Source of the DNA: Streptomyces zagrosensis
GTDB lineage: Bacteria > Actinomycetota > Actinomycetes > Streptomycetales > Streptomycetaceae
DNA: 64,000 nt
Direction: 5' to 3'
Assembly: GCF_014203645.1 (NCBI RefSeq)
Contig: NZ_JACHJL010000007.1
Span: 124,001-188,000 of the forward strand
Shown one piece after another: positions 41,357-50,437 of the stretch. A program made the translations under genes and the position numbers. The stretch's first letter is position 1; each line of letters begins with the position of its first letter. The notes under the pieces are model-generated. The model was not told the DNA's origin. It searched no databases and was given only the letters and a program-made list of their open reading frames with translations.

Positions 41357-41740
41357 ATGACCCGACCCAACAAGCGGGCGCGCGCCGCATACGGCCGCGC
41401 CCGGGACATCACCTCGTTCCGCTGTCTGCACTGTGGTCTCGACATCTCGATGAGCGCCGTGGGCACCAGCCATCGCAACCACTGCCCGCAGTGCCTGTGG
41501 AGTCGTCACCTCGACACCACTCCGGGCGATCGAGCGGCCGACTGTGGGGCCCGGATGGAGCCGCTGGCCATCACCGTGCGCGGTGACGGCGAGTGGGTGA
41601 TCATCCACCGGTGCACCGGCTGTGGCGTCCTGCACGCCAACCGGACGGCCGGCGATGACAACGCCCTGCCGCTGACCCGGCTCGCGGTGCGGCCACTGGC
41701 TCAGCCACCGTTCCCCTTCGAACGGCTGGCCGGGCTGTGA
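41357..41740 (+). CDS. RNHCP-domain zinc-finger protein
   Basis: A 127-residue protein with the RNHCP motif itself in HRNHCPQCLWSRHLD. Four pairs of cysteines (CLHC, CPQC, C-A, CTGC) could bind two zinc ions. The family is small and uncharacterised; a nucleic-acid-binding or RNA-related role has been guessed from the zinc ribbon. The N-terminus MTRPNKRARAAYGRA is basic. ATG 41357 follows AGGAG. A clear terminator hairpin ends the gene. It stands alone. Confidence 0.85.
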   Translation: MTRPNKRARAAYGRARDITSFRCLHCGLDISMSAVGTSHRNHCPQCLWSRHLDTTPGDRAADCGARMEPLAITVRGDGEWVIIHRCTGCGVLHANRTAGDDNALPLTRLAVRPLAQPPFPFERLAGL

Positions 41741-41759
41741 CGTCCTGAGTACGCGAAGG

Positions 41760-41792
41760 GCCCGGCGCTTCCTCGTGGATCGCCGGGCTTTT
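41760..41792 (+). terminator. Rho-independent terminator after RNHCP gene
   Basis: GCCCGGCG and CGCCGGGC (8-bp arms, 13-base loop) are followed by TTTT, 20 bp past the stop codon. Confidence 0.85.
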
Positions 41793-41794
41793 CG

Positions 41795-41975
41795 TCATCT
41801 CAAATGCGGGCCGTGGGATGGGCGGCCTTCTTCCAGAACGGCCATCACCAGCGTGTCGTAACGCTGGCCCTGCCAGACCAGCGCGTCGCGCAGCCCCGCC
41901 CGTCTAGCTGGAAGCCGCACTTCTCGTACGTACGCCTGGCGCTCTCGTTGTTTGATGCCGCCCACGATCCGGTAC
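41795..41975 (-). pseudogene. Frameshifted C-terminal remnant of a GNAT acetyltransferase
   Basis: Two overlapping frames together rebuild the end of a GNAT enzyme: NNESARRTYEKCGFQLDG in one, then LRDALVWQGQRYDTLVMAVL to a stop at 41795 in the other. The shift falls in a G-rich run at about 41890-41900. The N-terminal two thirds, including the acetyl-CoA-binding loop, are absent; upstream sequence is low-complexity GC repeats. Confidence 0.75.
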
Positions 41976-42311
41976 GCCCCGGTACGCACCACGCTCCGGT
42001 ACGCACCACGCCCCGGCATGCAGCGCGGCCCGGGCCTGCGCCCTGTGCTGGCGGGTACGGGCGCGCCCAGCACCCAGCCACCGGCCGCGCGCCACCTGTG
42101 CCGTCACCTCAGCCGCCACCTCAACCACCGCACAGCCGCCGCGCGCCGTCTCAGCAGCCCGGACCCGCCGCACGCTGCCCACAAGCCCAGCAGCCGCCCC
42201 ACAGCCGCCGCACGCCGCACGCCGCACGCAAGCCTGGCAGCAGCATGTGCCCGGCCGCAGGCCCGTTGCCAGGCCGCCCGTACGCCCCACGGGCGCGCTC
42301 CCGGTGCCTCG
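41976..42311. other. Low-complexity GC-rich stretch
   Basis: No gene seen. Direct repeats of a ggtacgcaccacg unit (41983-42020) are followed by CA/GCC-rich sequence (cacagccgccgca and similar) to about 42240. This filler separates the GNAT remnant from the LuxR gene. Confidence 0.5.
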
Positions 42312-43184
42312 CTACGGCAGCAGCCCGGCCCGGCGTGCCGAGACCACCGCCTGGAGTCGGGTGTGGGCTCCCAGCTTGCGCATGGATGACCGCAGATAGC
42401 TCTTGACGGTTTCCGGGCGTAGCCCGAGCCGGGCCGCTGCCGTGGCGTTGGTGGCGCCCGATGCCACGCAGGCCAGCACGTCCACTTCGCGCGGGGAGAG
42501 GTCAGTCGAGGAGCGTGCGGGGGGCTCGAAGGGCTGGGTAGTGGCGGCGCCGGCCGGCGCGGCGGCCAGGCGGCCGAGCGCCGTGAGCAACTCGCGGCGC
42601 AGCGCCGGGTCGTGCACCCGCTGCGCCAGCGCCCGCAGTTCACCGTGCGCTGCCCGTACCTCTTCCCACGCCGCCGGGTCTGCCTCCCGCGGGTGTCCGG
42701 TGACGGCCAGCACCCGGTGGGCCTCGTCCTGCGCGGCATCGCGGATGGCTAGGGCCTGTTCCAGTTCGCGGGCCGCCTCGACGGCCACCGACATGGGGCG
42801 TTCCCCCAGCGCCATCGGCTGCCGCAGCGCCCCGTACAACACGCCTCTCACTCGGCGCCGTACCACCACGGGCACGGCCAGGACGCAGCGCAGGCCCTCT
42901 TCGGCGACGGCCGCGTCGTACTCGTGGCTGATGACCCGGGAGGCCGGGTAGTCGGCTACGCACACGGGCCGGGAGAGCGCCATGGCCTTGCCTCCCAGGC
43001 CGTTGCCGGTGGTGATGGTGAGGCCGAGCAGGGCAGGGGTTGCCGTTCCCGCCGCTTCGGCAATGCGGAATTGGCGCGTCCCCTCGAACAGTCCGCCGAA
43101 CGCGATCGGCAGCCCGCCGCCTCGCCGCATGCGCTGTAGTGCGGCTCGCATCTCCACGGCCCCATACGTGTCAGCCACCGACAC
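42312..43184 (-). CDS. GAF-LuxR transcriptional regulator
   Basis: A 290-residue regulator. Residues 10-150 form a GAF-like sensor (GTATPALLGLTITTGNGLGGKAMALSRP, VLAVPVVVRRRVRGVLYGAL). Residues 225-290 are a LuxR-type helix-turn-helix (DLSPREVDVLACVASGATN, then ETVKSYLRSSMRKLGAHTR). This architecture is frequent beside acyl-CoA ligase genes in Streptomyces. It is divergent from the ligase operon with 95 bp between them and probably controls it, sensing a fatty acid or aromatic acid (inference). Confidence 0.87.
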   Translation of the reverse strand: MSVADTYGAVEMRAALQRMRRGGGLPIAFGGLFEGTRQFRIAEAAGTATPALLGLTITTGNGLGGKAMALSRPVCVADYPASRVISHEYDAAVAEEGLRCVLAVPVVVRRRVRGVLYGALRQPMALGERPMSVAVEAARELEQALAIRDAAQDEAHRVLAVTGHPREADPAAWEEVRAAHGELRALAQRVHDPALRRELLTALGRLAAAPAGAATTQPFEPPARSSTDLSPREVDVLACVASGATNATAAARLGLRPETVKSYLRSSMRKLGAHTRLQAVVSARRAGLLP

Positions 43185-43279
43185 CTCCCCGTAAATACCG
43201 TCACCCCCGTCCGGGGGTAGTGAGACTCAGATCACTCGTCGCACGATGCTAGCGAGTGGTTTGGCAATGAGGAGGACAT

Positions 43280-44959
43280 GTGGCGGCAATCAGTCCGACC
43301 GAAGAGTTCCGGGCGGCGCGGGATTTCTTGCTCCAGCACCGGGAGGACTACGCGGCGGCCTGTGCCGGGTTTGAGTGGCCGCGCCCTGCCGAGTTTAACT
43401 GGGCGCTCGACTGGTTTGACCCGATGGCCGGGCGAGTGGATCGCACGGCCTTGCACCTCGTGGAGGAGGACGGGTCCGAGGTCAGGCTCTCCTTCGCCGA
43501 GCTGCGAGAGCGCTCCAACCGGGTGGCCAACTGGCTGCGTGCCCAGGGCGTGGGCGCCGGTGACCGCATCGTGGTGATGCTCGGCAACCAGGCCGAACTG
43601 TGGGAGACGGGGCTGGCCGCAATGAAGCTGCGTGCCGTGGTCATTCCGGCCACCCCGCTGCTTGGTGCCGCCGACCTCACCGATCGGATCGACCGCGGCG
43701 GCGCCCGGTATGTCATCGTCCGGGCGCCAGATGTCGCCAAGTTTGACGAGGTGCCCGGCGACTACACGCGGATCGTGGTGGGTAGAGATATTCAATCGCC
43801 GGGCTGGCTCGCCTACGAAGACGCGTACGGCGCATCCGCGAACTTCGTGCCCGATGGGCCGACACTGGCCACCGACCCGCTGATGCTGTACTTCACCTCC
43901 GGCACCACTGCCAAGCCCAAGCTCGTCGAACACACCCACACCTCGTATCCCATCGGGCATTTGGCCACCATGTACTGGATCGGCCTCAAGCCAGGTGATG
44001 TCCATCTGAACATCTCTTCGCCCGGCTGGGCCAAACACGCTTGGTCCAATCTTTTCGCCCCATGGAACGCCGAAGCGACCGTTTTCGTCTTCAACTACAG
44101 CCGTTTTGATGCGACCCGACTCATGGCCGAGATGGATCGCTGCGCCATCACCACCTTCTGTGCCCCGCCCACCGTGTGGCGCATGCTCATCCAGGCGGAC
44201 CTACGGGCGTTGCGCACCGCGCCGCGGGAGGTCGTCGCGGCGGGTGAGCCGCTCAACCCGGAGGTCATCGAGCGGGTACGGCGCGATTGGGGGGTGACCA
44301 TCCGAGACGGGTTCGGACAGACCGAGACGGCCGTGCAGGTCGCCAACACGCCGGGCCAGCCGCTAAAGACCGGGTCCATGGGGCGGCCCACGCCCGGCTT
44401 CGCTGTCGTGCTCCTCGACCCGGTCACCGGCGCCCCCGCCGACGAGGGCGAGATCTGCCTCGACCTCTCCCGTCGCCCGGTGGGTCTGATGACCGGTTAC
44501 GCGGGTGACCTGGAGCGCACCGCCGAGGCGATGGCCGATGGCTACTACCGCACCGGCGATATCGGCGCCCGCGACGCGGACGGCTACATCACCTATGTGG
44601 GCCGCGCCGACGATGTGTTCAAGGCGTCCGACTACAAGATCTCGCCGTTTGAGCTGGAGAGCGCCCTGCTCGAACACGAGGCCGTTGCCGAGGCCGCCGT
44701 GGTGCCCGCGCCCGATCCGGTGCGGCTGTCCGTGCCCAAGGCGTATGTGGTGCTGGCCGAGGGCTGGGAGCCGGGGCCCGAGACCGCTCAGGCGCTGTTC
44801 GCGCATTCCCGGGCGGTGTTGGCGCCCTACAAACGGGTGCGGCGCATCGAGTTCGCCGACCTGCCCAAGACCGTTTCCGGAAAGATCCGCCGCATCGAAT
44901 TGCGCGAGCGCACCGCCCAGGGTGGCGGCGTCGCCGAATACCGTGAGGAGTCCCCATGA
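43280..44959 (+). CDS. AMP-forming acyl-CoA synthetase (medium-chain type)
   Basis: A 559-residue adenylate-forming enzyme. The P-loop motif is YFTSGTTAKPKLVEHTH, A5 is DGFGQTETAVQ, and the C-terminal catalytic lysine lies in KTVSGKIRRIELR. The N-terminal FNWALDWFDPMAG is typical of medium-chain acyl-CoA (benzoate/fatty acid) synthetases. It converts a carboxylate, ATP and CoA to acyl-CoA, AMP and PPi. GTG 43280 has a perfect AGGAGGA. Its stop overlaps the start of the next ligase (ATGA, 44956-44959), so all three ligases form one operon. Confidence 0.9.
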   Translation: MAAISPTEEFRAARDFLLQHREDYAAACAGFEWPRPAEFNWALDWFDPMAGRVDRTALHLVEEDGSEVRLSFAELRERSNRVANWLRAQGVGAGDRIVVMLGNQAELWETGLAAMKLRAVVIPATPLLGAADLTDRIDRGGARYVIVRAPDVAKFDEVPGDYTRIVVGRDIQSPGWLAYEDAYGASANFVPDGPTLATDPLMLYFTSGTTAKPKLVEHTHTSYPIGHLATMYWIGLKPGDVHLNISSPGWAKHAWSNLFAPWNAEATVFVFNYSRFDATRLMAEMDRCAITTFCAPPTVWRMLIQADLRALRTAPREVVAAGEPLNPEVIERVRRDWGVTIRDGFGQTETAVQVANTPGQPLKTGSMGRPTPGFAVVLLDPVTGAPADEGEICLDLSRRPVGLMTGYAGDLERTAEAMADGYYRTGDIGARDADGYITYVGRADDVFKASDYKISPFELESALLEHEAVAEAAVVPAPDPVRLSVPKAYVVLAEGWEPGPETAQALFAHSRAVLAPYKRVRRIEFADLPKTVSGKIRRIELRERTAQGGGVAEYREESP

Positions 44960-46857
44960 CCGGCCCCACCGCGACCGGCCCCAGCACCGACACCACCCCG
45001 CCCGCCGCGGGCGAGCCCACCCGAGGTGGCGGCGCGGCAACGGGGCTCACCACGACGACGACGGCCGCTGGTGTCGCCGCGCAGCCCGGGCCGCAGCGAC
45101 ACGCCGAGCCCACCTCCGTGGGCCAGTCCCTGGCCCCCGGGCGGGTCGAGTCGGGCCAGTCCCCGCCCCAGCTCTCGTACGCCAGTGGCGCCGGCGATAT
45201 CCCGCTGATCGGCGAGACCATCGGCGCCAACCTGGATGCCGCCATCGCCCAGTTCGGCGACCGCGAGGCGCTGGTGGACGTGGCCAGTGGGCGGCGTTGG
45301 ACCTACGCCGAGCTCGGCACGGCGGTGGATGAGGTCGCGCTCGGCCTGATGGCCAAGGGCGTCGGCAAGGGTGACCGGGTGGGCATCTGGGCGATCAACT
45401 GCCCGGAGTGGGTCCTTGTGCAGTACGCGACGGCCAGGATTGGCGCGATCATGGTTAACATCAACCCGGCCTACCGCGTCCATGAGCTGCGGTACGTCCT
45501 GGAGCAGGCCGGCATTCACGTCCTGGTCTCCTCCATCGAGCACAAGACCAGCGACTATCGGCGCATGGTCGAGCAGGTCCGCGCCGACTGCAAGGCGCTG
45601 CGCGACGTCGTCTACATCGGCGCCCCCACCTGGGACGGCCTGGTGCGCGCAGGCGCCTCGGTGCCGCCCGAGCGGCTCGCCGAGCGGCAGGCCCGGTTGA
45701 GCTGCGATGACCCGGTGAACATCCAGTACACATCGGGCACAACCGGCTTCCCCAAGGGCGCGACCCTCTCGCACCACAACGTCCTCAACAACGGCTTCTT
45801 CGTCGGGGAGATGGTCGGCTACACCGAGAAGGACCGGGTCTGTGTGCCGGTGCCCTTCTACCATTGCTTCGGCATGGTGATGGGCAATCTCGGGGTCACC
45901 AGCCACGGCGCGTGTGTGGTGATCCCGGCGCCTACCTTCGACCCGGTCGCCACCTTGCACGCGGTCGAGCGGGAGCGGTGCACCTCGTTGTACGGGGTGC
46001 CGACGATGTTCATCGCCGAGCTGAACCTCCCCGACTTCGCCACGTACGACCTGTCCACGCTGCGCACCGGCATCATGGCCGGCTCGCCGTGTCCGGTGGA
46101 GGTGATGCGGCGGGTGGTGGCCGAGATGCACATGGACGAGGTTGCCATAGCGTACGGAATGACCGAAACATCACCAGTTTCCACGCAGACCCGGGTCGAT
46201 GACGACCTGGAGCGCCGCACCGCCACCGTTGGCCGGGTGATGCCCCACATCGAGATCAAGGTGGTGGACCCCGCCATGGGGGTGATCGTGCCCCGCGGCG
46301 AGCCCGGTGAGCTGTGCACCCGCGGCTACTCGGTGATGCTCGGCTACTGGGAGGAGCCCGAGCGCACCGCGGAGGTGATCGATGCGGCGCGGTGGATGCA
46401 CACGGGAGATCTGGCGGTGATGCGTGATGACGGTTATGTGCAGATCGTCGGCCGGATCAAGGACATGATCATTCGGGGTGGGGAGAACGTTTACCCGCGC
46501 GAGATCGAGGAGTTCCTCTACTCGCATCCGAAGATCGCCGACGTGCAGGTGGTGGGCGTGCCGGATGAGAAGTACGGGGAGGAGATCGCCGCCTGCGTCA
46601 TCCTGCGCGACAGCGCGAACCCGCTCACCCGCGACGAGCTCGCACGCTTTTGCCGGGGCCGCCTGGCGCACTACAAGGTGCCGCGCTACCTGCGGCTGGT
46701 CGAGTCCTTCCCGATGACCGTCAGCGGCAAGGTCCGCAAGGTCGAACTGCGCGAAGAGGTTGCGCGCGCCCTCGTCCCCGAGCAGTCGCCGGCCCCGGCG
46801 GAACCCGGGGCTCCGGCCCCGCGCCGGTCCGTCGCCGAGGGGGCGCGCCGCCCATGA
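44956..46857 (+). CDS. AMP-binding acyl-CoA ligase with Thr/Pro-rich N-extension
   Basis: A 633-residue ligase. The first 70 residues are low-complexity (TTTTTAAGVAAQPGP) and probably disordered. The catalytic part shows IQYTSGTTGFPKGATLSHHN, AYGMTETSPVS, the hinge GRIKDMIIRGGENVYPREIEE and the lysine motif TVSGKVRKVELRE. It is close to FadD35/FadK-type fatty acyl-CoA synthetases (AMP-binding, class I). It shares a tract of about 267 bp with the following gene at roughly 95% identity, far above the rest of the pair, suggesting recent gene conversion. Overlaps of four bases with both neighbours. Confidence 0.9.
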   Translation: MTGPTATGPSTDTTPPAAGEPTRGGGAATGLTTTTTAAGVAAQPGPQRHAEPTSVGQSLAPGRVESGQSPPQLSYASGAGDIPLIGETIGANLDAAIAQFGDREALVDVASGRRWTYAELGTAVDEVALGLMAKGVGKGDRVGIWAINCPEWVLVQYATARIGAIMVNINPAYRVHELRYVLEQAGIHVLVSSIEHKTSDYRRMVEQVRADCKALRDVVYIGAPTWDGLVRAGASVPPERLAERQARLSCDDPVNIQYTSGTTGFPKGATLSHHNVLNNGFFVGEMVGYTEKDRVCVPVPFYHCFGMVMGNLGVTSHGACVVIPAPTFDPVATLHAVERERCTSLYGVPTMFIAELNLPDFATYDLSTLRTGIMAGSPCPVEVMRRVVAEMHMDEVAIAYGMTETSPVSTQTRVDDDLERRTATVGRVMPHIEIKVVDPAMGVIVPRGEPGELCTRGYSVMLGYWEEPERTAEVIDAARWMHTGDLAVMRDDGYVQIVGRIKDMIIRGGENVYPREIEEFLYSHPKIADVQVVGVPDEKYGEEIAACVILRDSANPLTRDELARFCRGRLAHYKVPRYLRLVESFPMTVSGKVRKVELREEVARALVPEQSPAPAEPGAPAPRRSVAEGARRP

Positions 46858-48497
46858 CCTTGTCGTATGCGAGTGGCCCCGGCGGCAACGTGCCGCTGAC
46901 CGGCGAGACGATCGGCGCGGCGCTGGCCGATACGGTCGCGCGGCACGGCGGCCACGAAGCGCTGGTGGAGGCGTCGAAAGACCGTCGCTGGAGCTATGCC
47001 GAACTGGATCAGGCGGTGACCGGCGTCGCCCGCGGGCTGCTTGCGTACGGGGTGCTGGCGGGCGATCGGATCGGCCTGTGGGCACCGAGCAGCGCCGAGT
47101 GGGTGATGGTCCAACTCGCCGCCGCCCGGGTCGGCGCCATCTTGGTCAGCCTCAATCCGGCCTATGCGGTCGGAGAGTTGGCGTACGCACTTGGCCAGAG
47201 CGGGGCGAGCGTGCTGATCGCCGCCAGTGAGCATCGCGGCACCGACTGCCGGGCGGTGGTGAGCAAGACGCGGGCCAACTGCCCGGAGCTGCGCACGGTC
47301 GTGCACCTGGACGACGCCTCCTGGCACGCCCTCCTCGCGGCGGGCGAGCAACTGCCCATGAGCCAACTGGTAGCACGCGAGGCCACGTTGAGCTGTGATG
47401 ACCCCATCAACATCCAGTACACGTCGGGCACCACCGGCTTTCCGAAGGGAGCGACGCTCTCCCACCACAGCATCCTCAACAACGCCCGACTCACCGGCGC
47501 CCTGCTGCGCTACACCGAGCGCGACCGCATCTGCGTATCAGTGCCGCTCTACCACACCTTCGGCATGGTGGTCGGCGTGCTTGCCGCTGTTGGCCATGGA
47601 GCGTGCGTGGTGATCCCGGCGCCGACGTTCGACCCGGCCGCCACGCTGTACGCGATCGAGCGGGAGCAGTGCACCGCGTTGTACGGCGTGCCGACGATGT
47701 TCATCGCCGAACTGAACCACCCCGACTTCGCCACCCGCGACCTGTCCACGCTGCGCACCGGCATCATGGGCGGCTCACCGTGCCCCGCCGAGGTGGTGAA
47801 GCGCGTCATCGCCGAGTTGCATATGGATGAGGTCGCCGTAGCGTACGGAATGACCGAAACCTCTCCGATCGCCACCCAGACCCTGCTTCCGACGGCGGCG
47901 GACAGCGAGGTGGAGATGCTGGAGCGGCGCACCCAGACGGTCGGCGTGGTCCATCCGCATCTGGAACTCAAGGTCATCGACCCGGCGACCAGGTTGACCC
48001 TGCCCCGTGGCGAACGCGGCGAACTGTGCGTACGCGGTTACAGCGTCATGCTCGGCTACTGGGAGGAGCCCGAGCGCACCGCGGAGGTGATCGATGCGGC
48101 GCGGTGGATGCACACGGGGGATCTGGCAGTGATGCGTGCTGACGGTTATGTGCAGATCGTCGGCCGGATCAAGGACATGATCATTCGGGGTGGGGAGAAC
48201 ATCTACCCGCGCGAGGTCGAGGAGTTCTTGCACACCCATCCGAAGATCGCCGATGTGCAGGTGGTGGGCGTGCCGGATGAGAAGTACGGGGAGGAGATCG
48301 CCGCCTGCGTCATTCTGGCGCCAGGCGCACAGACGCTGACGGTCGAGGAGGTCGCCACGTACTGCGATGGCCACCTCGCCCGCTTCAAGACCCCGCGCCT
48401 GGTACGGATCATCGGTGCCTTTCCGCTGACCGCCAGCGGAAAGGTCCGCAAGGGGCAACTGCGCGAGGAGACCATCAAGGGGTTGCGCGCCGGCTGA
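46854..48497 (+). CDS. AMP-binding acyl-CoA ligase, tandem paralogue
   Basis: A 547-residue paralogue of the preceding gene without the N-terminal extension; its start MTLSYASGPGGNVPLTGETIG aligns with residue about 72 of the former. Motifs are IQYTSGTTGFPKGATLSHHS, AYGMTETSPIA, GRIKDMIIRGGENIYPREVEE and TASGKVRKGQLRE. ATG 46854 overlaps the preceding stop (ATGA). Two near-identical ligases side by side may differ in chain length or be dosage copies. The last gene of the GAF-LuxR-linked operon. Confidence 0.9.
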   Translation: MTLSYASGPGGNVPLTGETIGAALADTVARHGGHEALVEASKDRRWSYAELDQAVTGVARGLLAYGVLAGDRIGLWAPSSAEWVMVQLAAARVGAILVSLNPAYAVGELAYALGQSGASVLIAASEHRGTDCRAVVSKTRANCPELRTVVHLDDASWHALLAAGEQLPMSQLVAREATLSCDDPINIQYTSGTTGFPKGATLSHHSILNNARLTGALLRYTERDRICVSVPLYHTFGMVVGVLAAVGHGACVVIPAPTFDPAATLYAIEREQCTALYGVPTMFIAELNHPDFATRDLSTLRTGIMGGSPCPAEVVKRVIAELHMDEVAVAYGMTETSPIATQTLLPTAADSEVEMLERRTQTVGVVHPHLELKVIDPATRLTLPRGERGELCVRGYSVMLGYWEEPERTAEVIDAARWMHTGDLAVMRADGYVQIVGRIKDMIIRGGENIYPREVEEFLHTHPKIADVQVVGVPDEKYGEEIAACVILAPGAQTLTVEEVATYCDGHLARFKTPRLVRIIGAFPLTASGKVRKGQLREETIKGLRAG

Positions 48498-48610
48498 TGG
48501 CGCACTGTGCGGGCGCGCGGAGGCGCGGGCGCCGGCGTGCGGGGGTGAGGGAGCGGGCGTGCGGGCTCGGGCGTGCGCTGGCCGTGGGCGCGTTGGGCCA
48601 GGCACGCCGC

Positions 48611-49351
48611 TCACTCCTCGGGCGGGCCCATCCGGATCAGGTCGTCCGCCGGGTCGTTGACCGGCTGTGGCGTACCGGTGAGGTCCATGACGAACAGCGG
48701 CAGATAGAGCTCGTCCGCGCGGGATCTCGCATGGCGCGCGTACCCCGCCAGCGAGAAGAAGACGCTGACGGCCGCCTCGCTCAAGCCGTGCAGCCACAGG
48801 CACTCGATATCGCGGACACCGGTGGGCCGGGTGGTGGGATCGACCTGGGCGACGATACCGGGACCGCGCAGGTCAACGCCGGACGGGGCGCGGTCCTCCA
48901 CCTGTCGCAGGCTCGTGAAGCCGAGCCACTTGAGGTACTGCCCGGCGGCGGTCACCACGTCCCGGCCGGTACGGATGGTTACCGGCTGGAACGCGGGGCG
49001 CAGCACCGCCGAGCTCGGTGCGGCATGCGCGGTGATGGCGCTCGCCGTGCCCGCGCCGCCGCTGGGCGGCAGAATCGGCCCGGTCTCCTCCGGCGCCTCG
49101 GCCACCGGCAGCCATATCACCGTGCCACAGGGACAGCCGAGTTCGGGGTGGGGCCAGTGGTCCCTGCGCCCACAGGAGTGGCAGCGCACCGCGACCCACG
49201 AGTCCTCCCAGGTGCGATGCTGCAACCGGGCGACGGGGCCGGGCAAGACCGGCAGGGTCAGTGGTGCACCGCACGCGCAGGGAAAGGTGGGCGGCGTGAA
49301 CGAGTGCTCACGGCTGCACGCCGGGCACCGCACCGGCACGCTCTTGGCCAT
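48611..49351 (-). CDS. Zinc-ribbon protein with restriction-endonuclease-like C-domain
   Basis: A 246-residue protein. The N-terminal 80 residues hold two zinc ribbons with CPAC...CACG and CHSC...CPCG. The C-terminal 110 residues (GQYLKWLGFTSLRQVEDRAPSGVDLRGPGIVAQVDP) resemble the Mrr/PD-(D/E)xK nuclease core. The Asp of SGVDL is present, but the expected QxK reads QVD, so the catalytic lysine seems lost. It may bind nucleic acid without cutting. It stands alone, convergent with the ligase operon. Confidence 0.6.
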   Translation of the reverse strand: MAKSVPVRCPACSREHSFTPPTFPCACGAPLTLPVLPGPVARLQHRTWEDSWVAVRCHSCGRRDHWPHPELGCPCGTVIWLPVAEAPEETGPILPPSGGAGTASAITAHAAPSSAVLRPAFQPVTIRTGRDVVTAAGQYLKWLGFTSLRQVEDRAPSGVDLRGPGIVAQVDPTTRPTGVRDIECLWLHGLSEAAVSVFFSLAGYARHARSRADELYLPLFVMDLTGTPQPVNDPADDLIRMGPPEE

Positions 49352-49713
49352 CGTCGGCTCCAGCAGGACACATGGAACAGGTGAATAGGTACGGGCCTAT
49401 CGTCCACGATGTGCGGGGCGTTGGGGAGACGCCGAGCGGGTTTCGGCCGTAGCCTTCCACGACTTGTGCGTACTTGGGCGTCGATACTCGGGGCGCGTGG
49501 GGCGTACAGGAGTGAAGTGGTGTGCGCCGGCGTACGGCATGACGGACACGGCGCGCCGTGCTGACCACCCCCGCATCCGCGAGGGCGTCAGCGAGGCGGA
49601 CGGCGGGCGTGCCGCCGGTGGCGGCCAGCCGGTCGAGCTTGGCCTGCTCCAGCGTGCAACCGCGCACGGGGCAGCCGGTCTCGTCATTGTCTGCGCGCAG
49701 TAGGTTGGGCCGG
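49352..49713. other. Stretch without a confident gene
   Basis: 362 bp upstream of the thiamine-binding-like gene. On the minus strand a frame encodes CPVRGCTLEQAKLDRLAATG and AVRLADALADAGVV between about 49560 and 49700, which looks like a protein fragment, but lacks a start and a recognisable domain. Confidence 0.4.
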
Positions 49714-49974
49714 GTGAGACTCAGGGTTGAATGCACCACCGAGCCGCTTGATCTGGACCAGACGCCGCCACATGCGGTAGTGGCGCGGGAGGTCGTACGC
49801 GCCGCTGACCTCGACGCGGTCGATGCCAGCCCGTTCGACAACACTGCTGAGGGGCGCTCCGATGCCGTCCTTACGGCCGTGGCCACGCCGCTCCGCAGCT
49901 CCATCGATGCCGGCGCGCCGCGGGTGCCGCGGGTGCCGGTACAGGTCAACGTCGTAGAGGAGGGCGAGGCGTGA
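49714..49974 (+). CDS. Thiamine-binding-like (MTH1187/YqgV) small protein
   Basis: An 86-residue protein starting MRLRVECTTEPLDLDQTPPH with NTAEGRSDAVLTAVATPLR in the middle. It resembles the MTH1187/YkoF-like ferredoxin-fold family that binds thiamine. The C-terminal PRVPRVPVQVNVV differs from the usual VSLQVNVL, possibly with a small insertion. GTG 49714 has only a weak site. Its stop overlaps the GTG of the next gene (49971-49974), so both are coupled. Confidence 0.7.
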   Translation: MRLRVECTTEPLDLDQTPPHAVVAREVVRAADLDAVDASPFDNTAEGRSDAVLTAVATPLRSSIDAGAPRVPRVPVQVNVVEEGEA

Positions 49975-50351
49975 CCGAGGCCAGGGAGCACCCGCTCGTC
50001 GCCGCGGTCAAGCCACTCATCGACGCCATGGGCGGCGAGATGATGCCGCCCGAGCGCGCCGATGGCGACGACGTCGTGCTCTCGTGGGAGGGCCGGGAAG
50101 TCCTCGCCGTACGGCTACCGCATCTGTCCGACTCGCTCGACCACATCCTGGCCGAGTTGGAGCGGCGGCACGGCATGCCGCTCGCGGACCTGGACCGCAC
50201 GTCCAAGCAGTCAGTGGTACGCGTCCTGGAGACGCGCGGCGTGTTCGCCGTACGCCATGGCGTGGAGACGGTCGCCACCGCACTCGGGGTGAGCCGCTTC
50301 ACCGTCTACAACTACCTGAACAGGGAGTCGAGTAGCCGGGGCCAGGGCTGA
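49971..50351 (+). CDS. HTH_22 (YheO/DauR-type) DNA-binding protein
   Basis: A 126-residue protein. The C-terminal 60 residues match the YheO/DauR-type HTH_22 domain (KQSVVRVLETRGVFAVRHG, then VETVATALGVSRFTVYNYLN). The N-terminal half (PLVAAVKPLIDAMGGEM and VVLSWEGREVLAVRLPHLSD) replaces the PAS-like domain of DauR. It probably regulates its small upstream partner or thiamine-related genes; the effector is unknown. Confidence 0.75.
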   Translation: MTEAREHPLVAAVKPLIDAMGGEMMPPERADGDDVVLSWEGREVLAVRLPHLSDSLDHILAELERRHGMPLADLDRTSKQSVVRVLETRGVFAVRHGVETVATALGVSRFTVYNYLNRESSSRGQG

Positions 50352-50378
50352 CGCGAAGCCGCGGGCCGGGCACGAAGG

Positions 50379-50426
50379 CGGGCGGGTGTGTGGGGGTGGG
50401 GGCGTGGTGGGATGGGTTGGGGGGGC
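50379..50426 (+). other. G-run cluster with quadruplex potential
   Basis: Within 48 bases there are at least six runs of three to seven G (ggg, ggggg, ggggg, ggg, ggg, ggggggg) separated by one to six bases on the plus strand. It lies between the 3' ends of convergent genes. Confidence 0.6.
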
Positions 50427-50437
50427 GTGGCGTGGGT

